Shown here one piece after another: positions 8,628 through 17,090 of a DNA stretch of 64,000 bases. Both the position numbers and the translations under genes were made by a program. Location: the NCBI GenBank assembly GCA_040754375.1, contig JBFMCT010000014.1, positions 1 through 64,000 of the forward strand, given 5' to 3'. The notes beneath the pieces are model-generated. The model saw only the letters and a program-made list of their open reading frames with translations, did not search any database and was not told the DNA's origin. Source of the stretch: Actinomycetota bacterium (GTDB taxonomy: Bacteria > Actinomycetota > Acidimicrobiia > Acidimicrobiales > AC-14). Numbering within the stretch: position 1 is the stretch's first letter; each line of letters begins with the position of its first letter.

Positions 8628-9347
8628 GTGGCGGACAGGCGGGCCCAACGGGCGGAGAAGACCAGGGAGTCCATGCTGGAGGCCGGGCTGGCCATCCTTC
8701 ACGACGAACCTACCGACCGGCTGTTCGAGCGCCTTCAGGCTCAGGCCATCTGCGCCCGGGCCGGCGTCACCACCGGCAGCTTCTACCATCACTTCGACGG
8801 TCAGGATGGCTTCGTCACCGCCCTGCTCGAGTACACCCTGGCCAAGGACCAGAACCCGCCCTTTGCCGAGGCGGTCCGGGCCTTCGAGGAACAGCTGACC
8901 GCCGGGGCCTCCTTCCTCTCGGCGCTCACAGCCAGTTGCACTCACCTGATGGAGTGGCAAGAGACCAACCCCACCTTTGCCCTCCAGCTGGTCGTGACCG
9001 CCAAGAGCCATCGAGACACTGCATTGGCCAAGCGCCTTGATCGGATGTACCGGCTGGTTGAGGAGGAGATGGCCACCTACTTCGATGCCATCCTCACCCT
9101 GCTCGGCCGGGAGATGCGCCCGCCGTTCGGCATCACCGACCTGACCGGCACCATCATGGCGGTGTTCGAGGGCCTGTCCCTCCGACGCACTGTCAGCTCG
9201 TCAGCCATGCCGCCCGGACGGTTAGCGACGGTCGTGATCCCCACCATCTTGGTCATGACCCGGGTGGTGGGTGAGGCCGAGCCTGCCAGCGAGTGGCTGA
9301 AACAGAACGCACCGCGGTGGGTGGAGGGGCCGACACCGGTCACGTGA
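8628..9347 (+). CDS. TetR/AcrR-family transcriptional regulator
   Basis: 239 residues. The N-terminal helix-turn-helix (TRESMLEAGLAIL, then AQAICARAGVTTGSFYHHFDGQDGF) is a standard TetR DNA-binding domain, followed by an all-helical ligand domain. GTG at 8628 is preferred over a TTG 24 bases upstream because a GGGGGAGGG tract lies just before it. It is divergent from the esterase gene, whose expression it may control from the shared 93-bp gap. The effector is unknown. Confidence 0.8.
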   Translation: MADRRAQRAEKTRESMLEAGLAILHDEPTDRLFERLQAQAICARAGVTTGSFYHHFDGQDGFVTALLEYTLAKDQNPPFAEAVRAFEEQLTAGASFLSALTASCTHLMEWQETNPTFALQLVVTAKSHRDTALAKRLDRMYRLVEEEMATYFDAILTLLGREMRPPFGITDLTGTIMAVFEGLSLRRTVSSSAMPPGRLATVVIPTILVMTRVVGEAEPASEWLKQNAPRWVEGPTPVT

Positions 9348-9554
9348 CGGGGTGCCGGGCAACTTCGATCAGTTCCCTCACACCAGCAAAGTCCGCACTT
9401 GACAAACCGGAGCGTAGGCCCAGATCGAGTTCTACACTCCTTGTGGGACGATCAGCTGGGCAAGGAAAGGAGGGTAAGTAGCAGGCTCGTACCGTCCACC
9501 GGTGAAAAGGAATCTTATGAAGCGTATCCTTCACCACCATCTTGAACTGACGCA

Positions 9555-9833
9555 GTGCACGACGACCTCGTCGCCGTCGCTGTTCGGTTCCCAACGGTAG
9601 CCGCCGCGCTATTCGGACAACAATACGTCGATGAGCATTATGAACGTGGAAGTAGGGAGCATCGGTTTTACTCCGCGTTCAGCATCCTCATTGATCGGCA
9701 TAAGAGCGCATGGTGGACCCACTACCGTACAAACGTATTGCCGGTAATGTTCCCAGATGCACGATTGCCCAGCTCAGATAGTCGCAAAGACATGGAGGAG
9801 ATACTGCGAGAAATTCTGGACGAACTGGACTAG
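9555..9833 (+). CDS. Small acidic protein, unknown function
   Basis: 92 residues from a GTG start, rich in aromatic and charged residues (YVDEHYERGSREHRFYSAF, DMEEILREILDELD), probably helical and soluble. No obvious ribosome-binding site. A 27-codon frame with a good AAAAGGA site (9517-9600) overlaps its 5' end and could be a coupled leader. A strong bidirectional terminator hairpin follows. No family recognised. Confidence 0.4.
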   Translation: MHDDLVAVAVRFPTVAAALFGQQYVDEHYERGSREHRFYSAFSILIDRHKSAWWTHYRTNVLPVMFPDARLPSSDSRKDMEEILREILDELD

Positions 9834-9953
9834 TTCCGCCAACGGACAACGGACTGATCGTTGATGCTTCACTCCCCAACGATCCGCATGTGAGCTTCTA
9901 AGCTCACCGCTCAAGAGGTAAAGCGAGTCTGCCGCAAGCCCGCAGACATGAAA

Positions 9954-9985
9954 GGCCCCGGGGTCAATTCCCGGGGCCATTTTCT
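9954..9985 (+). terminator. Intrinsic terminator, probably bidirectional
   Basis: GGCCCCGGG, a 7-base loop, then CCCGGGGCC, followed on the plus strand by ATTTTCTTC and on the minus strand by CTTT. It sits between the 92-residue gene and the convergent 209-residue gene, whose stop codon lies in the loop. Confidence 0.7.
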
Positions 9986-10593
9986 TCGCCCTTCTCCCGC
10001 TCCAGCTTGTTGAAGACGTCCTCCATGCCCTGCAAATGGGCCTCCCACAGCTTCGGATCGCTCTGCAGAGCAGCGAGTATCTTCTCCCACTCTCCCTTGG
10101 GCTGCCGCATGCCCGTCACGCGCTTGGAGTTGGCTGCTTCCAGTAGCGACTGCCATGTTCCCCGTAGCGGCTCCAGGGTGGCTGGGTCGATCTCCAGACT
10201 CTGGTCTATCAGCTCGCCCTCTACAACTCGCAGGGCTTCCTGCCATACCTCTGATCCCACAATCTCGGGCACCAGACGCCAGGCTTCCAGACTCGTCACG
10301 AGTCCATTCACGCCGTGTAGCCGCGGCGGCGATTCGGCCGACACTAGAGCTTCGACGTCTTGCCCTACAAAGACGTGCAAATAGACGGCATCATCGGAAA
10401 TGGGCGGATCCCAATGGAACCAGATACTGAATTGGATCGGAGAATCGTAGTGGGCGACTGCTGGGTCGCCCACTACGTATGACGGGGTGTACTCAAACTC
10501 GACTCGCAATGCGACGCCTCCTGCCCCCAACCTCTCGCCAACCTTTGGAAAGAGGTACGGAGCAGGGAGTAGTCGGAGTCCTGCCATTACCAC
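9964..10593 (-). CDS. Unknown soluble protein
   Basis: 209 residues. The N-terminal half looks beta-rich (VALRVEFEYTPSYVVGDPAVAHYDSPIQFSI is one continuous segment, quoted here only to residue 10 of it: VALRVEFEYT) and the C-terminal half is helical and charged. No signal peptide, membrane segment or catalytic motif stands out. It ends inside the terminator hairpin and has no same-strand neighbours close by, so it is probably monocistronic. Function not assignable. Confidence 0.45.
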   Translation of the reverse strand: MVMAGLRLLPAPYLFPKVGERLGAGGVALRVEFEYTPSYVVGDPAVAHYDSPIQFSIWFHWDPPISDDAVYLHVFVGQDVEALVSAESPPRLHGVNGLVTSLEAWRLVPEIVGSEVWQEALRVVEGELIDQSLEIDPATLEPLRGTWQSLLEAANSKRVTGMRQPKGEWEKILAALQSDPKLWEAHLQGMEDVFNKLEREKGEENGPGN

Positions 10594-10728
10594 AACTATC
10601 CCCGAAACCGCGCTGTTTGTAAAGACCGTTCTCGGATCAACCTTCTTGTTGACAGATCGCCTTAATCCGGCCGGTCGTGTGCTGTCATGGCACCGACATC
10701 GTCCCCGACGAAGGGAGCAATATCAAAA

Positions 10729-10878
10729 ATGACAGCAAGGAATCGTCATCAGTTCGGCCCTCGACGCAGACACTGCCAGCAGTGGAGAGAGCGCGTGCGG
10801 TGTGTGGCCTGCCGACACCAGTTCGTCGAGGTGTGGGACACAGTCCGCTGTCCGGCCTGCGGACGGGAGGACTACTAA
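10729..10878 (+). CDS. Small zinc-ribbon protein
   Basis: 49 residues, Arg/His-rich at the N-terminus, with two CxxC pairs (CVAC...CPAC) separated by 13 residues, a compact zinc ribbon. It is the first gene of the string of tiny genes leading to the coupling ATPase and is separated from the next gene by two bases. Probably nucleic-acid binding. Confidence 0.55.
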   Translation: MTARNRHQFGPRRRHCQQWRERVRCVACRHQFVEVWDTVRCPACGREDY

Positions 10879-10880
10879 CC

Positions 10881-11168
10881 ATGCGCTACGACCTGACTCC
10901 CTACGGCAGCAGTGGCCCAACCCGCCTGCCCAAGCCCGTCCAGCAAGCACTCGCCCAGCAGGACCATCAGGCCCTTGCCGTGGCGGGCCGTATCCGGAAC
11001 GAAGCCAACCTGGCCAAGCTCGGCGTGTTCGAAGTCGCCAGCCTGGCCCAGTTGGAAGGCGAGCTGATCCGCCAAACTCCCTGGGCCGAGCGGCACCTGG
11101 AGTACATCGTCGCCGTCACCGCCTCCGTCATCGCCGGCGAGATCGGCCGCTACGGCTTCCGGGTGTAG
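10881..11168 (+). CDS. Small helical protein of the conjugation cluster
   Basis: 95 residues from ATG (MRYDLTPYGSSGPT). It is predicted helical (QQALAQQDHQALAVAGRIRNEA) and ends in a short hydrophobic segment (EYIVAVTASVIAGEI). Tightly spaced between the zinc-ribbon gene and the next membrane protein, so one operon. Proteins of this size and pattern commonly precede TraG-like genes in actinobacterial elements, but I cannot name a family. Confidence 0.55.
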   Translation: MRYDLTPYGSSGPTRLPKPVQQALAQQDHQALAVAGRIRNEANLAKLGVFEVASLAQLEGELIRQTPWAERHLEYIVAVTASVIAGEIGRYGFRV

Positions 11169-11171
11169 GTC

Positions 11172-11393
11172 ATGGCGGGACTCATCGTCGTCTTCGGCCT
11201 TCTCGGCGTGGGCTTCTTCGGCGGCGTCGGCTTCATCCTGCAGTTCATCTACGGCACCGACCCGGTTCCCCACTGGCGCGTCGTCTTGGGTGACCTGCGG
11301 TTCCTGGGTTCCGTTCGCCGTATTCATGCCGCCACCCAGTCGGCCCGCGAAGCCATGCTCAGGGCGACCGGCCGGGCGGAGTGGTGGCTGTGA
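11172..11393 (+). CDS. Single-span small membrane protein
   Basis: 73 residues. A glycine- and phenylalanine-rich hydrophobic N-terminal span (residues 3-28, LIVVFGLLGVGFFGGVGF) is followed by a cytoplasmic basic helix. It lies four bases after the previous stop and overlaps the next gene as GTGA. Likely a membrane accessory of the transfer apparatus; function inferred from position only. Confidence 0.5.
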   Translation: MAGLIVVFGLLGVGFFGGVGFILQFIYGTDPVPHWRVVLGDLRFLGSVRRIHAATQSAREAMLRATGRAEWWL

Positions 11394-11602
11394 GGGGAGG
11401 ACTCCGCCCGCTCGTTCACCCCGGCACCTTCGCTCATCAGATCGACATCGAGGGGACCCGCGCCGAGCGTCAGCGCCTGCGTGACGAGCTGCAACAGCGC
11501 CAGGCGTTGTTCGATCGCCTGCGCGAGGGGCTCGTCCCCACCGTCGACGACACGAAGGAGCCCGACCCGAGCGTGGTCGTCATCCCTGTCACGTTCGCGT
11601 AG
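11390..11602 (+). CDS. Small coiled-coil protein
   Basis: About 70 residues from GTG (VRGGLRPLVHPG), whose start overlaps the preceding stop as GTGA. Two other in-frame GTGs lie 6 and 9 bases upstream. The centre (TRAERQRLRDELQQRQALFDRL is its core; key feature is heptad-spaced Leu/Phe) suggests a short coiled coil. Part of the same operon; no family recognised. Confidence 0.45.
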   Translation: MRGGLRPLVHPGTFAHQIDIEGTRAERQRLRDELQQRQALFDRLREGLVPTVDDTKEPDPSVVVIPVTFA

Positions 11603-11610
11603 GGGCCGCC

Positions 11611-11769
11611 GTGGTCGCCCGCCTCTACCTCTTCATGGCCACATTGCTGTTACTGGCCGTCACCGTCCGCCTGTCGGTCTGGCTGATCGCCCCGGCCGTG
11701 CCGTATCTCATCATCGGTTTCACCGGTACCGGCACCTATTTGCTGCTTCGGGCCAGCCGGCGCCTGTAG
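11611..11769 (+). CDS. 52-residue two-span membrane peptide
   Basis: Begins GTG GTC GCC and encodes VVARLYLFMATLLLLAVTV followed by a second hydrophobic stretch (IAPAVPYLIIGFTGTGTYLLL) and a basic end (RASRRL). It starts nine bases after the previous stop on the same strand, so it fits the operon. The two hydrophobic spans, basic ends and spacing support a real gene despite its size. Confidence 0.45.
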   Translation: MVARLYLFMATLLLLAVTVRLSVWLIAPAVPYLIIGFTGTGTYLLLRASRRL

Positions 11770-11943
11770 GAAGTTCCAAGAAATCGTCGTTCGGCGGTAC
11801 ACGCGGATTCGGCACTTTGACTCATGTCGTGGATTCCAGTCCACGGTACAACGACCTTAGGGGTGCCTGTTGCTGGCCGAGTCGACTTCGTACGGCTGCC
11901 AGCGTGGAGCGAAATCAACGAACGAAAGGAGGGGTGAATACAC

Positions 11944-12144
11944 ATGGCTAAAGAGATCGAAGTTAAAGCCGTCTATCACGACGATTTGTCGAGCCGGGTC
12001 CGCCTATACATTCTGGCCCTCCTCGAACTTGCCCGCCAGCTTGAGGCTGAGGACGAGCCGTATTCGGATTCCGACGACTCCTCCACCGGTCCGGCTGACG
12101 AGGTCCGGGAAGGCGGTGACAGCGAGCACGGAGGCCGGGCGTGA
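11944..12144 (+). CDS. Small acidic-tail protein before coupling ATPase
   Basis: 66 residues. A helical first half (LSSRVRLYILALLELARQLEAE) is followed by a disordered Asp/Ser/Glu-rich tail. A strong AAAGGAGGGG site lies upstream of the ATG, and the stop overlaps the start of the TraG-like gene (GTGA), giving translational coupling. Possibly an adaptor or regulator of the ATPase. Confidence 0.55.
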   Translation: MAKEIEVKAVYHDDLSSRVRLYILALLELARQLEAEDEPYSDSDDSSTGPADEVREGGDSEHGGRA

Positions 12145-14390
12145 TGGCCGAGCTCGTCGCTCTCCTGTCGTCAGCCGTCTTCCTGGGCGCCAGCCTGCTC
12201 CTGGTTCGCTGGATGGAGCAGAAGCGCCTGCGGGCGGACATGGTCGCGTACCGGGTGCAGTACCCGGAGGGTCTTGATGTCGCAGCCGTCATCGCTTTCC
12301 TTTCCGGACTGGGCGGCCTCTTGCGCCCTTGGCGCGTTCGGCTGTTCGTCCGGCCGGTCGTCACCTTCGAGGTCACGGCCAAGTCGGCGGCCATCACCCA
12401 CCACCTCATCGTCCCCCGCTCCCTGGCCGACCAAGTGCTGGGGCAGTTGCGCGCTGCCGTGCCGGGTGCGGTGGCCTGGCTCGACGCCGAACATCGCCCG
12501 GCTCGCCCTGACCTGGCCGGCGAACTGGTGCTGTCGTCGCTCTTGCAACCTCTCAAGACCGATCAGCCGTCGGCCGCCAGTGCCGCCATCCTGGCCAGCC
12601 TGGTTCCGCTGCAGGCCGGCGAGTCGGTGGTGATGCAGTGGATCTTGACGCCGGCCCCGCCGACCGGACCATCGTCGTCGACCACCTCGACCAAGCCGTC
12701 CAACTTGTTCTTGAAGGCGGTCAGCCCGGTACGTCCCCCGGTCACCGCCCGAGAGGCTCGGGAGAAGGCAGCCGGATCCCGGTTCTGGGCCGTCGGACGC
12801 ATTGGTGCGGTGGCCTCGCCAGCGCGGGCTCACTCGCTCCTACGTCAGCTCACCGGCTCGTTCCATTCAACCAGCGCCCCGGGCGTTCACTTCCGCCGCC
12901 GCCGTCTTCCATCGGCTGAGTTCGCTCGCCGCATGGTCGCCGGGGCCGTACCACTGGCCTCCTGGCCCTGCCTATTGACCGCCCGGGAGGCTGCCATCGT
13001 TGTCGGCTTCCCACTCGGGAGCCCCAACGTGGCCGGCCTGGAGCTCATTGACCGGCCGCCGCTGCCGCCCTCGAGCCTCATCCCGGCCGAGGGCCGCGTC
13101 ATCGCCCAGGGGAACTACCCCGGCAAAGAGCGGCCGTTGGCCCAAGATCTGGAAGCCGTCCTCCGCCACACCCTGGTGCTCGGCCCCACCGGTACCGGCA
13201 AGTCCTACGCCGCGGCCGGCATGATCCTGCGTGACATCACCGCCCCCGATCGCCGGGCCGTCATCGTCATCGACGCCAAGACCGACTTGGTCGACCTGGT
13301 GCTCGACCGCGTACCGGCGGACCGGGCCGAGGACGTCGCCGTCCTCGATCCCACCAGTGACCGGCCCCTCGGCCTTGATCCGCTGGCCCATGCCACCAGT
13401 CATCCCGAGCTGGTGGCTGACCAGACGTTCGGCATCCTCAAGCGTCTCTGGGAGCTGAAGGCTGCACCCCGGACCTTGGACCTGTTGCACGCCGCTCTCC
13501 TGACGCTGGCCCACACCCCTGGTTCGGTCCTGCCGGATCTCGCTCCCTTGCTGCTGGACTCCGGCTACCGCCGCCGCCTGGTCGGCCCCCTGATGGGCGA
13601 CTTGGCCCTCGGTCCGTTCTGGGCGGGCTACCAGGGCATGTCCGAGACCGAGTGGGCACAGGTGGTCGCACCCCTCATGACGCGCCTGCGCCAGTTCCTG
13701 CTCCGCCCCACTCTCCGGGCTGTCATCGGGCAGTCCCGGCCCCGCCTGACCGTCACCGACGTCATGGCCGGCGGTCAGGTGTTGCTCGTCCCGCTGGCCG
13801 CCGGTCGGCTTGGCCAGGAAGCGGCCAGCTTGCTCGGAGCGCTGCTGGTGGCCGACCTCTGGATCACCACCCAAGCCCGCGCTGTGTTGCCGGCAACTGC
13901 GCGGCCGCCGGTCAGCGTCTTCATCGACGAGTGGCAGACCATCATCCATCTGCCCACCCCGCTCGAGGAGGTCCTGGCCCAGAGCCGCGGCTACCGGGTC
14001 GGCTACACCCTGATCAACCAGCACCTCAGCCAGCTGCCTCCCGGCTTGCGTGAGGCCGTCCTGGCCAACGCCCGCAGCAAGGTGTCATTCGCCCTGCCGC
14101 CGGCTGATGCCGCCGTCATGGCGCGGTCGTACGGCGAGCCCGTCCGAGCCCGGGACTTGGAGCGACTCCGACGCTACGAGGTCATGCTGCGGCTGGTCGC
14201 TGGCTCCACCTTGGCGCCGCCCACCACCGGGTTCACCTTGTCCCTGCCGGCGGCTACCGGTCACGGCTCTGCCATCCGTGATCGGTCAGCCACCCGCTAC
14301 GGCCGTCATCAGGATGAAGTTGAAGTTGATCTGCGTGCTCGGCAGACGGGTCCCGGCCCTGGCCCACTGGGCAAACGGAGGCGGTCATGA
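12141..14390 (+). CDS. TraG/VirD4-like conjugative coupling ATPase
   Basis: 749 residues. The N-terminus carries a hydrophobic segment (VALLSSAVFLGASLLLV) and a region with beta strands. A Walker A motif GPTGTGKS lies near residue 347, with an Asp-rich strand VIVIDAKTD just after it. The Walker B-like strand VSVFIDEWQ is near residue 590, followed by QSRGYRVGYTLINQHLSQLP, typical of VirD4/TraG/HerA-type DNA-pumping ATPases. It would couple element DNA to a transfer channel. No other type IV secretion genes are visible, so transfer may be of the simplified actinobacterial kind or need a helper. Confidence 0.75.
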   Translation: MMAELVALLSSAVFLGASLLLVRWMEQKRLRADMVAYRVQYPEGLDVAAVIAFLSGLGGLLRPWRVRLFVRPVVTFEVTAKSAAITHHLIVPRSLADQVLGQLRAAVPGAVAWLDAEHRPARPDLAGELVLSSLLQPLKTDQPSAASAAILASLVPLQAGESVVMQWILTPAPPTGPSSSTTSTKPSNLFLKAVSPVRPPVTAREAREKAAGSRFWAVGRIGAVASPARAHSLLRQLTGSFHSTSAPGVHFRRRRLPSAEFARRMVAGAVPLASWPCLLTAREAAIVVGFPLGSPNVAGLELIDRPPLPPSSLIPAEGRVIAQGNYPGKERPLAQDLEAVLRHTLVLGPTGTGKSYAAAGMILRDITAPDRRAVIVIDAKTDLVDLVLDRVPADRAEDVAVLDPTSDRPLGLDPLAHATSHPELVADQTFGILKRLWELKAAPRTLDLLHAALLTLAHTPGSVLPDLAPLLLDSGYRRRLVGPLMGDLALGPFWAGYQGMSETEWAQVVAPLMTRLRQFLLRPTLRAVIGQSRPRLTVTDVMAGGQVLLVPLAAGRLGQEAASLLGALLVADLWITTQARAVLPATARPPVSVFIDEWQTIIHLPTPLEEVLAQSRGYRVGYTLINQHLSQLPPGLREAVLANARSKVSFALPPADAAVMARSYGEPVRARDLERLRRYEVMLRLVAGSTLAPPTTGFTLSLPAATGHGSAIRDRSATRYGRHQDEVEVDLRARQTGPGPGPLGKRRRS

Positions 14391-14511
14391 GGGCCGCGAC
14401 CATTCCGGTCGCTATTCCGGTCGCGTCGAGTCGCCGGTGTCGTTTTGGCAGCTCAGGAGTAGCGGACTCGCCCACAAGTCCAACGACTGTCCTGCGCCTG
14501 CGAGGTTCCCT

Positions 14512-15327
14512 ATGACTCGCCGGCGCATGACCCTCGGCCGCCTCCAGGGATTGGCCCAGGACCTGAGCCAGCGGGACCTGGACATCATCGCCACCTTGGC
14601 GCGTGTTCGGGTGGCGACCTTCCGCCAACTCGAGCGACTGCACTTCGCCGGCCATCCGCCGGACTCGGCCGCCCGGCTGTGCCGCCGCACCCTGGCCCGC
14701 CTGGTCGAAGAACGCCAAGTACTGGCTCGGCTCGACCGGCGCATCGGCGGGGTTCGGGCCGGATCAGAAGGTTTCGTCTACGCCCTCGACACGGCTGGCC
14801 AGCGGCTGGCTGGTGCCAGGGGACCGGCCGGTGGGCCTCGTCCCCGACGGCCGTGGACGCCGTCGGTCCGCTTCATCGATCACGTCTTGGCGGTGTCGGA
14901 GATCTACACCTGTCTCCGCGAGCTCGACCGTGGCCCGGGCGTTGACCTCATCCAGTTCCAGGCTGAGCCTGCGGCCTGGCGGCGGTTCCTCGGGCCGGGT
15001 GGGGGCGTGGCCGTGCTCAAACCGGACGCCTACGTCGTCCTGGGTCTGGGCGACTACGAGCACCACTACTTCATCGAGGTCGACCGGGCGACCGAATCAC
15101 CGGCCGCCGTCGGTCGCCAGCTCACCGCCTACCGCCACTACTGGGCTACTGGAACGGAGCAGGGGAGGATCGGCCTCTTCCCGATCGTCGTCATCGCCGT
15201 ACCGGACGCTCGGCGACATCAGGCCATCACCGAGGTCGCCGCCCGTCAGCCCGCCGAGACCTGGTCGATCTTCCGCGTGGTGATCGCCGAGGGGCTGGTC
15301 GACCTGGTGACGGGGGACTCGTCATGA
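14512..15327 (+). CDS. Replication-relaxation family protein
   Basis: 271 residues from ATG (MTRRRMTLGRLQGL). The winged-helix N-terminus (LSQRDLDIIATLARVRVATFRQLERLHF, first 20 residues seen as the recognition region), the Arg-rich wing with RLCRRTLARL, and the later block HYFIEVDRATES with a conserved Glu-Asp-Arg fit the replication-relaxation (Replic_Relax) family found on actinobacterial and firmicute mobile elements. It probably binds element DNA at replication or transfer initiation. Coupled to the next gene by ATGA. Confidence 0.7.
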   Translation: MTRRRMTLGRLQGLAQDLSQRDLDIIATLARVRVATFRQLERLHFAGHPPDSAARLCRRTLARLVEERQVLARLDRRIGGVRAGSEGFVYALDTAGQRLAGARGPAGGPRPRRPWTPSVRFIDHVLAVSEIYTCLRELDRGPGVDLIQFQAEPAAWRRFLGPGGGVAVLKPDAYVVLGLGDYEHHYFIEVDRATESPAAVGRQLTAYRHYWATGTEQGRIGLFPIVVIAVPDARRHQAITEVAARQPAETWSIFRVVIAEGLVDLVTGDSS

Positions 15328-16391
15328 CGGCCTTGGATCGCAACCTCATCATGGTGGGTGACGCCGCTGGGCAGCTGCGCCGACTGCCACCAGCGTCCAT
15401 CGACTGCGTCATCACCTCTCCGCCCTACTTCCAGCTGCGCAACTACGGAGTCGCCGGACAGATCGGCCTTGAGCCGACCGTCGGGCAGTGGGTGTACGAG
15501 CTCCGGGCCGTCTTCAGGGAAGTGGCCAGGGTGCTGAAAGACACCGGCAGCCTCTGGCTCAACCTGGGCGACAGCTACTCCCGCGGCCACTGCTTCGGTG
15601 CCGCGCCCAAGAGCTTGCTTCTGGCCCCGGAACGGTTGCTGCTGGCGTTGGCGGCGGATGGCTGGATCGTGCGCAACAAGGCCATCTGGGCGAAGTCGAA
15701 CCCCATGCCCAGCTCGGTCACCGACCGGCTCAACACCACCTACGACGTCGTCTACTTCCTGGTGCGCTCCCGCCACTACTTCTTCGACCTCGATGCCATC
15801 CGGGAGCCGCACCGCTCCAAGGGCAACCGCTCGGCACGGACGCCCTCGTCGTCACCGCCGGCCTGGGCCGGGCCGCTGGCCGGGACCCAGGGCGGTCTGG
15901 CCCGCTCGCGAGCCGATGGTCTGCCCGGCCACCGGTTGGGGAAGAACCCGGGCGATGTCTGGCGGCTGCCCGCCTCCAGCTACCGGGGCGCCCACTTCGC
16001 CACCTTTCCGGAGATCCTGGTTGAACGGCCGCTTTTGGCAACCTGCCCCGAGCGGGTCTGTACCGGCTGTGGAGAGGGTTGGCAACGGGCCGCCGGCGAA
16101 GTCGTCCGGCTCGGGGCACCGGCAGCCTCCGGTCGCGATCCGTACGTCCGCCGCTACCCCAGCCGCTGGCAAACAGTGCGTGCCCTCGGCCGGTTGGTCG
16201 CCTGCTCCTGTGGTCGGCCCGCCCTGCCCGGCGTCGTGCTGGATCCGTTCTTCGGCAGCGGCACGGTCGGTGTGGTGGCCGAGCGGCTCGGGCGCGACTG
16301 GATCGGCATCGAGCTGAACCCTGAGTACGCCGAGCTGGCCTGGGCCCGGCTCAGCCGTTGCGCTCGGGAACGCGATGAGGCGGCGGCGTGA
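15324..16391 (+). CDS. Element-encoded orphan DNA methyltransferase with zinc ribbon
   Basis: 355 residues. The catalytic motif TSPPYFQLRNYG is near residue 30 and the SAM motif DPFFGSGTVG near residue 305, so the order is beta-class (motif IV first). Between them a Cys cluster (CPERVCTGCG...CSCG) forms a probable zinc ribbon, a known insertion in this methylase group. It acts on N4 of cytosine or N6 of adenine. No cognate endonuclease is adjacent, so it probably protects the element from host restriction. The ATGA overlap couples it to the replication-relaxation gene. Confidence 0.85.
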   Translation: MTALDRNLIMVGDAAGQLRRLPPASIDCVITSPPYFQLRNYGVAGQIGLEPTVGQWVYELRAVFREVARVLKDTGSLWLNLGDSYSRGHCFGAAPKSLLLAPERLLLALAADGWIVRNKAIWAKSNPMPSSVTDRLNTTYDVVYFLVRSRHYFFDLDAIREPHRSKGNRSARTPSSSPPAWAGPLAGTQGGLARSRADGLPGHRLGKNPGDVWRLPASSYRGAHFATFPEILVERPLLATCPERVCTGCGEGWQRAAGEVVRLGAPAASGRDPYVRRYPSRWQTVRALGRLVACSCGRPALPGVVLDPFFGSGTVGVVAERLGRDWIGIELNPEYAELAWARLSRCARERDEAAA

Positions 16392-16399
16392 TGAGGCAC

Positions 16400-16897
16400 T
16401 CAGACGGGGCGAGGCAACTCCCGCTTGGCTTCGGCCAACTTGTCACTGGCCTCGCTCCACAGCCGTTGCCGTTCAGCCTTCGAGCTGTTGACCGGGCAAC
16501 GCAGGGCGTCGTCCAGGCAAGCCTTCCACGACGTCAATGCTTGTCGGTGCAAGTTGTGGGCCTCCTCGGCTGCCACCCCAGCGTCCAGGCACCCCCGCGG
16601 CAGACCTTTGAAGTCGATGGCGTCGTAGGCCACCTGGATGCTCTGGTTCGCCACCCGGTACTCGTCGTACGTGATGCCGACGGTCAGCTTCGACTCCACG
16701 TCCTGCAGGGCCGTGACCAGCCGCTGGATGCTGCTGCAGTCTGGGATCGTGGTGGTCGGGAGGACGAAATCTCTGACGGGCATCGGCGTCGCGGAGTCGG
16801 TCGAGTCACCGCCCGTCATCACCATCGCCGCCCCAATACCGACAACGAGCACCAGCGTTGCGGCCACAGCGACCACCACCGCCGTTCTGGTCCGCAT
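16400..16897 (-). CDS. Membrane-anchored extracellular protein, unknown
   Basis: 165 residues. The N-terminal anchor or signal (TRTAVVVAVAATLVLVVGIG) is followed by a Ser/Thr-rich spacer and a helical domain with four cysteines that could form two disulfides (DCSS, GCLD, KACLDD, RCPV). It is the only minus-strand gene within the conjugation cluster. Possible roles are surface or entry exclusion or lysozyme-inhibitor-like, but nothing in the sequence decides. Confidence 0.5.
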   Translation of the reverse strand: MRTRTAVVVAVAATLVLVVGIGAAMVMTGGDSTDSATPMPVRDFVLPTTTIPDCSSIQRLVTALQDVESKLTVGITYDEYRVANQSIQVAYDAIDFKGLPRGCLDAGVAAEEAHNLHRQALTSWKACLDDALRCPVNSSKAERQRLWSEASDKLAEAKRELPRPV

Positions 16898-17060
16898 GCC
16901 GACCTACTCCTTCCCAAGGCGCGAGCCACACGCCTCTCGTGGAGATGTCGGCCGTGACCGTGCGTGGCTTGAGCCTCAATTGCCCGGCCTCACCGGCGTC
17001 TTGCGGCCGACCTGTCAATCCATCCCGGATTGCCGACCGCAACAGCGCCGAGGAGGCACC

Positions 17061-17090
17061 ATGCACCATCCGCACGGGATCAAGCCATGA
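17061..17090 (+). CDS. Possible nine-residue leader peptide
   Basis: AGGAGG lies just upstream of an ATG that encodes MHHPHGIKP and stops in a TGA overlapping the next ATG (ATGA). The downstream ribbon-helix-helix gene has no good ribosome-binding site of its own, so this mini-frame would deliver ribosomes by coupling. His and Pro enrichment is notable. Confidence 0.35.
   Translation: MHHPHGIKP

Noticed and set aside
10649-10654. Perfect TTGACA as a promoter for the tiny-gene operon
   Set aside because: No acceptable -10 hexamer at 16-18 bp spacing, so not called.
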